Origin: Burkholderiales bacterium
Lineage (GTDB): Bacteria; Pseudomonadota; Gammaproteobacteria; Burkholderiales; Casimicrobiaceae
DNA: 7,373 bases
Reading direction: 5' to 3'
Assembly (NCBI GenBank): GCA_031275075.1
Contig: JAISPI010000003.1
Span: 1 to 7,373 of the forward strand
This document shows, in pieces, positions 1 to 4,699 of the stretch. Each line of letters begins with the position of its first letter. Within the stretch, counting starts at the first letter, position 1. The notes beneath the pieces are model-generated. The model was not told the DNA's origin. It ran no database searches and was given only the letters and a program-made list of their open reading frames with translations. Position numbers and translations under genes: made by a program.

Positions 1-728
1 GCCAGCGTCAGCGCGATTCCATACGCCATGCCCAGCCGCAGCCACAGGCCGATCCCTGCCATTCCCGCCAGATACAGTCCATAGCAGACCGCTACCGCCA
101 GCACGTCGTAACGTCCCAAGATGAGCGCAAAAGAACGGTAACCGCGCTCGGTATCTTTGTCGCGATTCGCCATCGCGTATTCGATATCGTAGGCCAAGAC
201 CCAGAGCACGTTGATGCCCATCAATATCAAGGCGTACCACGGCACTGCGTGGTTGGCGGCGGCAAAAGCTATGGGTATACCGAACGAAAAAGCAATGCCG
301 AGGAGTGCTTGCGGCGCTGAAAGAACGCGTCTGAAGAGTGAATGCAACAACGTCAGCGCCAACGCCAATACCAAAGCCACTGCTGAAAATGTGATGGCCA
401 TACTGTTGGTGAACCAAACGAAACAGAAGGCGATTAAGGTCAAAGCCGCAGCCACCGCCAGCGCTTCCCACGGCGCAATAGCGCTTTGCGCCAAGAGGTT
501 GTCTTTATGACCGCTTTCACGATTAAACCAGTCGTTGAACGCACAACCGGCGGAACGCATCAGCAGCGTCCCCATCACGAAGATAATCACCAGCGACAAT
601 GGCGCATGCCCGCCTGTGGCAAGCCACAGTGCCAACAACGTTGGCCATAGCAACAAAAAAATGTAGCTCGGTTGATGAAGACGCAATAGTTGTTCGTAGG
701 CGTCGAGGCGGTTTTTAAGGGAAGTCAT
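1..728 (-). CDS. UbiA-family prenyltransferase, partial (3' end cut by window edge), active-site motifs degenerate
   Basis: The family transfers a polyprenyl chain to an aromatic acceptor in the membrane; UbiA itself prenylates 4-hydroxybenzoate in ubiquinone synthesis. Reading down from ATG 726-728 gives 242 open codons; E. coli UbiA has 290 residues, so roughly the last 45 lie outside. Family landmarks align well: LLLWPTLLALW (25-35), LMRSAGCAFND (56-66), an RR-x(4)-PQ segment (133-140), and YDIEYAMANRDKD (180-192), with many hydrophobic segments. However, the first metal motif NDxxDxxxD reads ND..N...G (N69, G73), the following RTxxRP segment is missing in an in-frame gap of about five residues, and the second motif has N188 where E. 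coli has D191. D192 (E. coli D195) is kept. An AGGA Shine-Dalgarno at 735-738 sits 6 nt before the ATG. It lies 28 nt after the SDR gene and is probably co-transcribed. The family is clear; catalytic competence is doubtful, so I give no gene symbol. Confidence 0.85.
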   Translation of the reverse strand, partial: MTSLKNRLDAYEQLLRLHQPSYIFLLLWPTLLALWLATGGHAPLSLVIIFVMGTLLMRSAGCAFNDWFNRESGHKDNLLAQSAIAPWEALAVAAALTLIAFCFVWFTNSMAITFSAVALVLALALTLLHSLFRRVLSAPQALLGIAFSFGIPIAFAAANHAVPWYALILMGINVLWVLAYDIEYAMANRDKDTERGYRSFALILGRYDVLAVAVCYGLYLAGMAGIGLWLRLGMAYGIALTL

Positions 729-756
729 GATCGGTCCTAGAATTAAGGGTTAGCGA

Positions 757-1659
757 TTACAACGGCAGTGGTAATTGTCCAGGGACGGATTTTCCGCGCC
801 ATTCGGCGAGGAAGGTCTGTGGATCGGGGTAGCGTAATGCCACCCTGAGTTCTTCGCGCAGCCGACGGGTGTCAAGGCGACGCGATTCGGACATGAACGA
901 TAACAACATTGGCGCGATGGTTCGTTCAGCCTCTTCCCACGAAACCCGTGGCGGTAACGGCAAAGCGAACGCTTCTGCCAGCATTTCAAAATACGCGCCC
1001 ATTTTGAGTTCGGCGTTATCGGCAACGTTGTACGCACGGTTGGGACGGCCACGGAACAACGCCGCCCAAAGGGCTCGCGCCAGATCGTCGGTATGAATAC
1101 GGTTGAGGTAAATATCGTGTTCGGGAAGAAGCACCGGCATACCGCGGCGAATGTTGTCGAGCGGCAGCCGTGCCGCATCGTAAATGGCGGCCACACGCAA
1201 CACGGACAATCGCACCCGATGGCGGGTTGCCCAGTGCCGCAGCACGTTTTCGGCATCGACACGACGACGCCCACGCGCGGTACGTGTCGTACGCGGATGT
1301 GTTTCGTTGACGCGTTGTCCGTGACAATCGCCATACACTCCCGTCGTCGATACATAAACATAGCGTTGCGGTAATACTGCGGCGCGGCTTAACGCTGCCA
1401 GCAATCGACGCGTGCGCCGGTCTTCGTTGCCTTCCATGCCGGGCGACGCCAAATGGACAACGGCAAAAGGCGCCGTCCGCAAATGGGTCGTCAGTATTCT
1501 GTAATCGAGGTCGCCATGAATCGGCGTGATGCCCGCCGCCTGCAAAGCAGGCGCCGCTTCGGGACGGCGAATCAGCCCGTACAGCCGCGTACGCGCTGGC
1601 AGCAGACGCGCAGTACGTAGCGCAACATCACCACAACCAATAAAAATAATCCTGAGCAT
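757..1659 (-). CDS. Atypical short-chain dehydrogenase/reductase (NAD(P)-binding, YeeZ-like)
   Basis: This 300-residue protein has an SDR Rossmann fold: a glycine motif GCGDVA at residues 8-13 right after the first beta strand, HLASPG near 70-75 and a YVYVSTTGVYGD strand around 100-111, followed by NRIHTDDLARAL near 186-197, typical of extended or atypical SDRs. The catalytic YxxxK is absent: the expected spot reads R...R before the conserved AE (136-137). E. coli YeeZ also lacks the pair, so this looks like the atypical SDR subgroup rather than damage. Substrate and reaction are unknown. I chose ATG at 1657-1659, two residues before the first strand; an in-frame TTG at 1672-1674 would add five residues. 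Neither start has a good ribosome-binding site. The gene is transcribed away from the DUF423 gene and is followed by the UbiA homologue after 28 nt, suggesting an operon. Confidence 0.85.
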   Translation of the reverse strand: MLRIIFIGCGDVALRTARLLPARTRLYGLIRRPEAAPALQAAGITPIHGDLDYRILTTHLRTAPFAVVHLASPGMEGNEDRRTRRLLAALSRAAVLPQRYVYVSTTGVYGDCHGQRVNETHPRTTRTARGRRRVDAENVLRHWATRHRVRLSVLRVAAIYDAARLPLDNIRRGMPVLLPEHDIYLNRIHTDDLARALWAALFRGRPNRAYNVADNAELKMGAYFEMLAEAFALPLPPRVSWEEAERTIAPMLLSFMSESRRLDTRRLREELRVALRYPDPQTFLAEWRGKSVPGQLPLPL

Positions 1660-1687
1660 AGCTGCGACCGTCAAGAAGATAAACGGA

Positions 1688-1698
1688 TTATGTCATAA
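1688..1698. promoter_or_regulatory. Short palindrome in the divergent SDR/DUF423 intergenic region
   Basis: TTATGTCATAA is a perfect odd-length palindrome around base 1693. It lies between the divergently transcribed SDR gene and the DUF423 gene, where an operator could act on either. There is no support beyond symmetry and location, and 5-bp arms arise easily by chance. Confidence 0.2.
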
Positions 1699-1749
1699 GC
1701 CTCCAAGCGCGTAGAATATGTTTGGCAGTACCACAATTATTTATATTAT

Positions 1750-1756
1750 GAGGGGG
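1750..1756 (+). promoter_or_regulatory. Strong Shine-Dalgarno for the DUF423 gene
   Basis: GAGGGGG ends 9 nt before ATG 1766-1768. It fixes the start of the small membrane protein and is the strongest start signal near this divergent region. Confidence 0.6.
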
Positions 1757-1765
1757 TAAGAACTT

Positions 1766-2137
1766 ATGAGTATCGCGGAACGTATTCTTTTGATTTTTGC
1801 CGGTGTTGCAGGCGCGGCCGGTGTCGCTCTTTCCGCCATGGCGGCACATGGCGATTATTCATACATGCTAAAAACCTGTGCTGATATTTTGTTGGTGCAT
1901 GCGCCAGCCTTGCTCGGCGTAACCGCCCTGATGCGGGCAGGCAATACGCCACGGCGGTTTTTGTTCTTGGCTGGCCTTCTGGTTGTGTTGGGACTCACTC
2001 TCTTTTGCGGCGACCTTGCCCGGCGGGCACTCTTTGGTCTGCGTCTGTTTCCGATGGCAGCACCGATCGGTGGCGGCACGATGATCTTCGGCTGGGCATT
2101 TTTGGTGCTGGCAGCACTGATGTCGCGTCGGCAGTGA
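1766..2137 (+). CDS. DUF423 family small inner-membrane protein (YgdD-like)
   Basis: A 123-residue hydrophobic protein with about four predicted membrane segments: near residues 6-27, 41-56, 64-83 and 97-118. It follows the DUF423 pattern: an N-terminal helix ending in AMAAHG (family form xFGAHG), a central helix with an early His (VHAPALLGVTALM), then FLAGLLVVLGLTLFCGDL, and a C-terminal block LRLFPMAAPIGGGTMIFGW that matches the family's (T/A)PxGGxxxxxGW signature seen in E. coli YgdD (131 residues). The loop after the first helix is somewhat shorter than in YgdD. The molecular function of the family is not known to me. The start is supported by a strong Shine-Dalgarno. It appears to be a single-gene unit, ended by the terminator at 2242-2284. 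Confidence 0.85.
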   Translation: MSIAERILLIFAGVAGAAGVALSAMAAHGDYSYMLKTCADILLVHAPALLGVTALMRAGNTPRRFLFLAGLLVVLGLTLFCGDLARRALFGLRLFPMAAPIGGGTMIFGWAFLVLAALMSRRQ

Positions 2138-2241
2138 CCCCGGCAGAAAAATGGTAACAGCATGTCATCTGGCGGGATAGCGTCAGGGGAAAACGCGGGT
2201 TCAACGCAATAACTATTTGATTTTTTGAAAGTTTTTACAAG

Positions 2242-2284
2242 CCCTGTTCCTCTCCGTCAATAGAGGAACAGGGGAGACTTTTTT
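2242..2284 (+). terminator. Rho-independent terminator between the DUF423 gene and rpoH
   Basis: A perfect 12-bp stem (CCCTGTTCCTCT, 2242-2253, with AGAGGAACAGGG, 2262-2273) has an 8-nt loop and is followed after GAGAC by six T's (2279-2284) and a further T-rich run. It lies about 105 nt past the DUF423 stop and just before the rpoH promoter, so it would insulate rpoH from read-through. The five non-T bases between stem and T-run are slightly unusual. Confidence 0.75.
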
Positions 2285-2290
2285 CTCTTT

Positions 2291-2317
2291 TTAGCACTCT
2301 CTTTGCAAGAGTGCTAA
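2291..2317 (+). promoter_or_regulatory. CIRCE element (HrcA operator) upstream of rpoH
   Basis: TTAGCACTC (2291-2299), nine bases, then GAGTGCTAA (2309-2317) is a perfect match to the CIRCE consensus, the binding site of the heat-shock repressor HrcA. The symmetry extends to 12-bp arms (2289-2300 and 2308-2319). It lies 77 nt before the rpoH start codon and covers the likely promoter, so HrcA binding should block transcription of rpoH. No hrcA, groESL or dnaK gene is in the window. Confidence 0.95.
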
Positions 2318-2320
2318 AAT
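2291..2320 (+). promoter_or_regulatory. Predicted sigma-70 type promoter of rpoH, inside CIRCE
   Basis: TAAAAT (2315-2320, 5 of 6 to TATAAT) is preceded by TGC, an extended -10 signature, and by TTAGCA (2291-2296, 4 of 6 to TTGACA) with an 18-nt spacer. Both hexamers fall in the arms of the CIRCE palindrome. A start near 2327 would give a leader of about 68 nt. This is inferred from motifs only. Confidence 0.5.
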
Positions 2321-2382
2321 AGTCATTAAGAAGGTTCAAAAAGCGGTTCGCCAAAACATCCGGCAAACCAGCGGAGCCGACA

Positions 2383-2388
2383 AAGGAG
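2383..2388 (+). promoter_or_regulatory. Shine-Dalgarno of rpoH
   Basis: AAGGAG lies 6 nt before ATG 2395-2397 and decides the start. No obvious anti-Shine-Dalgarno (CUCC-type) run is visible in the leader, so the site looks accessible. Confidence 0.7.
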
Positions 2389-2394
2389 AGAAAT

Positions 2395-3261
2395 ATGACA
2401 AGTCAATCGTTGGTGCTACCGAACCCGGTATCGTTGGGCAGCTTGGATCACTATATCCAGGCGGTCAACCGTTTTCCGCTGCTCACTGCCGAGCAGGAAA
2501 CGGCGCTGGCGCGGCGCTGGCACGATGAGCAGGACCTCAACGCGGCGCGCGAGATGGTGCTTTCGCACCTGCGGCTGGTCGTGGCGGTATCGCGTCAATA
2601 TCTGGGCTACGGACTGCCGCAGGCCGACCTTATTCAGGAAGGCAACATTGGACTGATGAAAGCGGTACGCCGTTTCGACCCCGAACGCGGTGTGCGTCTG
2701 GTATCGTTTGCGTTGCACTGGATCCGCGCCGAAATCCACGAGTATGTTTTGCGCAATTGGCGGATCGTAAAAATGGTCACCACCAAAGCACAGCGCAAAT
2801 TGTTTTTCAATCTTCGCAGCATGAAAGAAGGGCCCAAAGCGTTGACGCGGAAAGAAGCGAATGAAATCGCGCAGACGCTGAACGTCAAGCCGGAAGAAGT
2901 GCTTGAAATGGAAATGCGCCTGGCGGGCGGTGAAGTCTCGATTGATCCGGTACAAAACAGCGAAGACGAACACCATGTATCGCCAGTGGCTTACCTGACG
3001 AATAAAGAAGATGAGCCGGCGCACATCGTCGAAACCGAGCAAACGGAGCAGTATCGCCGCGAAACGCTGCAAAAGGCACTTGCTTCTCTGGACGCGCGCA
3101 GTGCCGCCATCGTTCGCGCCCGCTGGCTGCGGGACGAAGACGAAGCCTCGGCAACGTTGCAGGAACTGGCCGATGAATACGGCGTTTCTGCCGAGCGGGT
3201 TCGTCAGATCGAAGCGCGCGCTTTACAGAAAATGCGAGCCATGATGGCCGACGCGGCCTGA
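2395..3261 (+). CDS. rpoH: RNA polymerase heat-shock sigma factor RpoH (sigma-32)
   Basis: The 288-residue product (E. coli RpoH has 284) directs RNA polymerase to heat-shock promoters. An N-terminal segment with GSLDHYIQAVNRFPLL (15-30) precedes region 2, which holds the nearly invariant GYGLPQADLIQEGNIGLMKA (71-90) and an HWI-AEIHEYVLRNWRIVK block (108-126). The RpoH box QRKLFFNLR, diagnostic for this sigma subgroup and used in core binding, is at 133-141. An acidic linker (about 185-220) leads to region 4, with the helix-turn-helix LQELADEYGVSAERVRQIE at 255-273. It has its own promoter within a CIRCE operator and a terminator upstream. Sigma-32 levels in E. coli are set by mRNA structure and DnaK/FtsH; here the sequence adds apparent HrcA control of transcription. 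No intact terminator is evident directly downstream, where a repeat-rich region begins. Identification is secure. Confidence 0.98.
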   Translation: MTSQSLVLPNPVSLGSLDHYIQAVNRFPLLTAEQETALARRWHDEQDLNAAREMVLSHLRLVVAVSRQYLGYGLPQADLIQEGNIGLMKAVRRFDPERGVRLVSFALHWIRAEIHEYVLRNWRIVKMVTTKAQRKLFFNLRSMKEGPKALTRKEANEIAQTLNVKPEEVLEMEMRLAGGEVSIDPVQNSEDEHHVSPVAYLTNKEDEPAHIVETEQTEQYRRETLQKALASLDARSAAIVRARWLRDEDEASATLQELADEYGVSAERVRQIEARALQKMRAMMADAA

Positions 3262-3281
3262 TTCAGGTATCAGGCATCAGG
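3257..3281 (+). repeat. Short tandem TCAGG repeat overlapping the end of rpoH
   Basis: TCAGGTA-TCAGGCA-TCAGG (3263-3281) is a 7-nt tandem unit in 2.7 copies. CCTGATTCAGG (3257-3267), an odd palindrome, overlaps the rpoH stop codon and the first unit. It is the first of the repeat elements filling the rpoH-NUP interval. Confidence 0.5.
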
Positions 3282-3295
3282 AAAACCGTTTTTAC

Positions 3296-3322
3296 CGCAG
3301 AGAACGCAAAGAGCACAGAAAA
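3296..3322 (+). repeat. 9-nt periodic repeat (CGCAGAGAA type)
   Basis: Three successive 9-mers, CGCAGAGAA, CGCAAAGAG and CACAGAAAA, share a CRCARARAR pattern. Similar ACCGCAGAG...CGCAGAG strings occur between genes in many unrelated bacterial genomes, as I recall. A related patch, ACGCGGAGCCGCGAAGCGG, recurs at 3407-3425. Confidence 0.55.
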
Positions 3323-3326
3323 AGGC

Positions 3327-3353
3327 GTCATTGCGAGCGTAGCGAAGCAATCC
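3327..3353. repeat. Interspersed element GTCATTGCGAGC...GCAATCC
   Basis: The string runs from GTCATTGCGAGCG to AGCGAAGCAATCC, with inverted ends ATTGC (3330-3334) and GCAAT (3347-3351). I recognise it as the widespread intergenic repeat whose conceptual translation gives peptides like VIARSxATKQS or LDCFATLAMT. Recognition is from memory, not a search. Confidence 0.7.
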
Positions 3354-3358
3354 AGAAC

Positions 3359-3396
3359 CGTAGGTTGGACAAGCCGCAAAGCGGCGCGGTCCGACA
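3359..3396. repeat. REP-like palindrome (GTAGGTTGGAC...GTCCGACA)
   Basis: An outer stem GTTGGAC (3364-3370) with GTCCGAC (3389-3395), including one G-U pair in RNA, encloses a perfect inner hairpin GCCGC-AAA-GCGGC (3373-3385). The form matches a common family of intergenic palindromes beginning GTAGGTTGGR and ending TCCRACA. Two stacked stems make it a good candidate for an mRNA 3'-end stabiliser or a short mobile REP element. Confidence 0.65.
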
Positions 3397-3429
3397 ATTG
3401 GATTTCACGCGGAGCCGCGAAGCGGTTTT

Positions 3430-3516
3430 CTCCCCTCTCCCGCATCGCGGAAAGCAAACCTCCGTCCGTCTTCGACGGACACTTCCTTTGAAAAGGAGGC
3501 AAGGTGAGAGAGAGGG
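3430..3516. repeat. Branched pyrimidine/purine hairpin element upstream of the NUP gene
   Basis: CCCTCTC (3433-3439) can pair with GAGAGGG (3510-3516), closing a region that contains CCGC-ATC-GCGG (3440-3450), GTCCGTC-TTC-GACGGAC (3464-3480) and CCTCC/GGAGG (3459-3463/3495-3499), the last competing with CCTTT/AAAGG (3485-3489/3492-3496). The shape is cloverleaf-like but has no tRNA hallmarks. A shorter element with the same TTGAAA...GGAGG core lies just past the end of the NUP gene. Confidence 0.5.
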
Positions 3517-3553
3517 TAAGGCTCAGTTTTTCTGATTCCTGCCACTTGATCCC

Positions 3554-3562
3554 TGCTATAGT
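3554..3562 (+). promoter_or_regulatory. Predicted extended -10 promoter of the NUP gene
   Basis: TGC-TATAGT is an extended -10 box (TATAGT is 5 of 6). No convincing -35 hexamer lies at the right distance, which is tolerable for extended -10 promoters. A start near 3569 would leave about 30 nt before the first ATG. Motif evidence only. Confidence 0.4.
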
Positions 3563-3598
3563 GCCGGACATCCAAAAACTTCTTGAAAAAAGCGGATC

Positions 3599-4561
3599 AT
3601 GATGGAATTGATGGCGGCAAAACCGATCAAAGTCAAGGTGTTTATCGCCACGATGTTCGAACTTGACGATGGAAACGGTCAAGGCGCCAGCGAGTTTCGT
3701 CATTGGCAAATGCGTTATTGGCAAGGCGTTACGCCTGTTACGGTACGCGGCGCCCTTCATCCGGTTTACTGTAACCGCGATGGTATTTGCGGCGCTGTAC
3801 TCGGCATCGGCAAAGTGCGTTCCGCGGCAACGATGCAGGCGATTCTGCTCGATCCTCGTTTCGATTTTTCCGAAGCGTACTTCGTGATTTCCGGCGCCGC
3901 CGGAACACCGCCATCGAAGGCAACCATCGGTTCGGTCATTTGGGGAACATGGCTCGTCGATGCCGATCTCGGCCACCGTTGGGCACCGGACGAAGGAACA
4001 CCGGAAGAGATGGCGTTTCTTCCCTGCCAAGGTTTCGAAACCACGCCCGTTCTTCAGATCAATCCGGCGCTTGTTGCTTGGGCGATGAAACTGTCCGCCG
4101 ATACGCCACTCAATCGTTCCGATGAAGTTGAGACGTATTGCTTGCGTTATCCCGATTCGGCGGCACGCAGCACACCGTTCGTCAGCACCGGAACACACGT
4201 CACCAGCGATTGTTTTTTTCATGGTTCGGGTTTGTCGGCGCAGACGCAATCCATCGCCCGACTTTACGGCGCCGATGATTATGTGGTTTCAGAAATGGAA
4301 GGTATCGCCATTGCCCAAGTGATTCAACCGCTGCATGGATTGGAGCGGGTGATGAGTCTCAGGGTCGCCGCGAATTTCGATCAGCCGCCTCCCGGAGAGA
4401 CGACCGTACAACACTTGGCTGTCGCGCTGGCGCACACCACCGACGGACTCGCCGACAGTATCGACAACTTGGAGAAAGTCGGTGGCCGTGTCGTTGATTT
4501 CATCGTTGCCCACTGGGGAACCTGGCAGAAGGGCGTTCCTGAAGACGGTGAATCGTCTTAA
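3599..4561 (+). CDS. Purine nucleoside permease (NUP) family protein, likely a soluble nucleoside-binding or nucleoside-cleaving protein
   Basis: The 320-residue protein matches the NUP family, named after a fungal purine nucleoside transporter but related in fold to nucleoside phosphorylases. Visible blocks: KVFIATMFE (13-21), SEFRHWQMRYW (31-41), GALHPVYC (51-58), DGICGAVLGIGKVRSAATM (61-79), YFVISGAAGTPP (94-105), GSVIWGTWLVDADLGHR (111-127), and YVVSEMEGIAIAQV (228-241). The last resembles the EME block of nucleosidases and phosphorylases that contacts ribose. No signal peptide or membrane helices are apparent, so a permease role by itself is unlikely; nucleoside or nucleobase binding, or cleavage, in the cytoplasm is a reasonable inference. 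The start is uncertain: ATGs at 3599, 3602 and 3611 are all in frame and none has a strong Shine-Dalgarno. It stands alone, flanked on both sides by repeats and convergent with ntrX. Confidence 0.85.
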   Translation: MMELMAAKPIKVKVFIATMFELDDGNGQGASEFRHWQMRYWQGVTPVTVRGALHPVYCNRDGICGAVLGIGKVRSAATMQAILLDPRFDFSEAYFVISGAAGTPPSKATIGSVIWGTWLVDADLGHRWAPDEGTPEEMAFLPCQGFETTPVLQINPALVAWAMKLSADTPLNRSDEVETYCLRYPDSAARSTPFVSTGTHVTSDCFFHGSGLSAQTQSIARLYGADDYVVSEMEGIAIAQVIQPLHGLERVMSLRVAANFDQPPPGETTVQHLAVALAHTTDGLADSIDNLEKVGGRVVDFIVAHWGTWQKGVPEDGESS

Positions 4562-4606
4562 CAAGCGTAGCCTCCCCCTGGGGACGCCAACCCCACCCCT
4601 TCCCTT

Positions 4607-4627
4607 CCCTCCTCTTGAAAGGGAGGG
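4607..4627. repeat. GGAGG-type hairpin in the convergent NUP/ntrX intergenic region
   Basis: CCCTCC (4607-4612) pairs with GGAGGG (4622-4627) around a 9-nt loop, preceded by a long pyrimidine tract (4591-4612) and CCCC-T-GGGG (4576-4584). It could help end transcription, but no T-run follows on either strand, so I do not call it an intrinsic terminator. Its CTTGAAAGGGAGG core resembles TTTGAAAAGGAGG at 3487-3499 on the other side of the NUP gene. Confidence 0.45.
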
Positions 4628-4699
4628 CTTGTAGAATCTTTTGGAAGATGGCGTTTTTTGCGGCTAAAACGGCGCTCTACGCTGCCGCTGTTTTCTCGC

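Larger units (their letters stand above)
3262..3598. other. Non-coding repeat mosaic between rpoH and the NUP gene
   Basis: This 337-nt interval has no credible coding sequence. From left to right it holds a TCAGG tandem repeat, a 9-nt periodic A/G-rich repeat, an ATTGC...GCAAT element, a REP-like hairpin, a second GCGGAG-like patch (3407-3425), a branched pyrimidine/purine element and finally the promoter region of the next gene. It is best read as a landing zone for short interspersed elements. The antisense reading frame across it yields a peptide resembling known spurious translations of such repeats. Confidence 0.75.

Noticed and set aside
750..1361. 203-codon minus-strand frame overlapping the SDR gene
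   Set aside because: Rich in Cys, Arg and Pro without recognisable motifs, and it overlaps the SDR frame, which has clear family signatures.
1722..1749. TTGGCA-N16-TATTAT as promoter for the DUF423 gene
   Set aside because: The hexamers are decent, but the implied transcription start falls on the Shine-Dalgarno at 1750-1756, leaving no room for translation initiation.
2223..2249. Sigma-32-like promoter upstream of rpoH (TTTTGAAA-N11-CCCTGT)
   Set aside because: The -10 half matches CCCCAT poorly (4 of 6), the spacing is short, and the CCCTGT half is part of the terminator stem.
3433..3516. Cloverleaf-like fold considered as a tRNA or small RNA gene
   Set aside because: No T-loop or anticodon-arm consensus, stem lengths do not fit tRNA, and the sequence resembles an interspersed repeat.
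3263..4249. Long minus-strand open frame (328 codons) across the repeat region and the NUP gene
   Set aside because: It is antisense to a well-supported NUP-family gene and its tail translates an interspersed repeat into a peptide (LDCFATLAMT) typical of spurious annotations.
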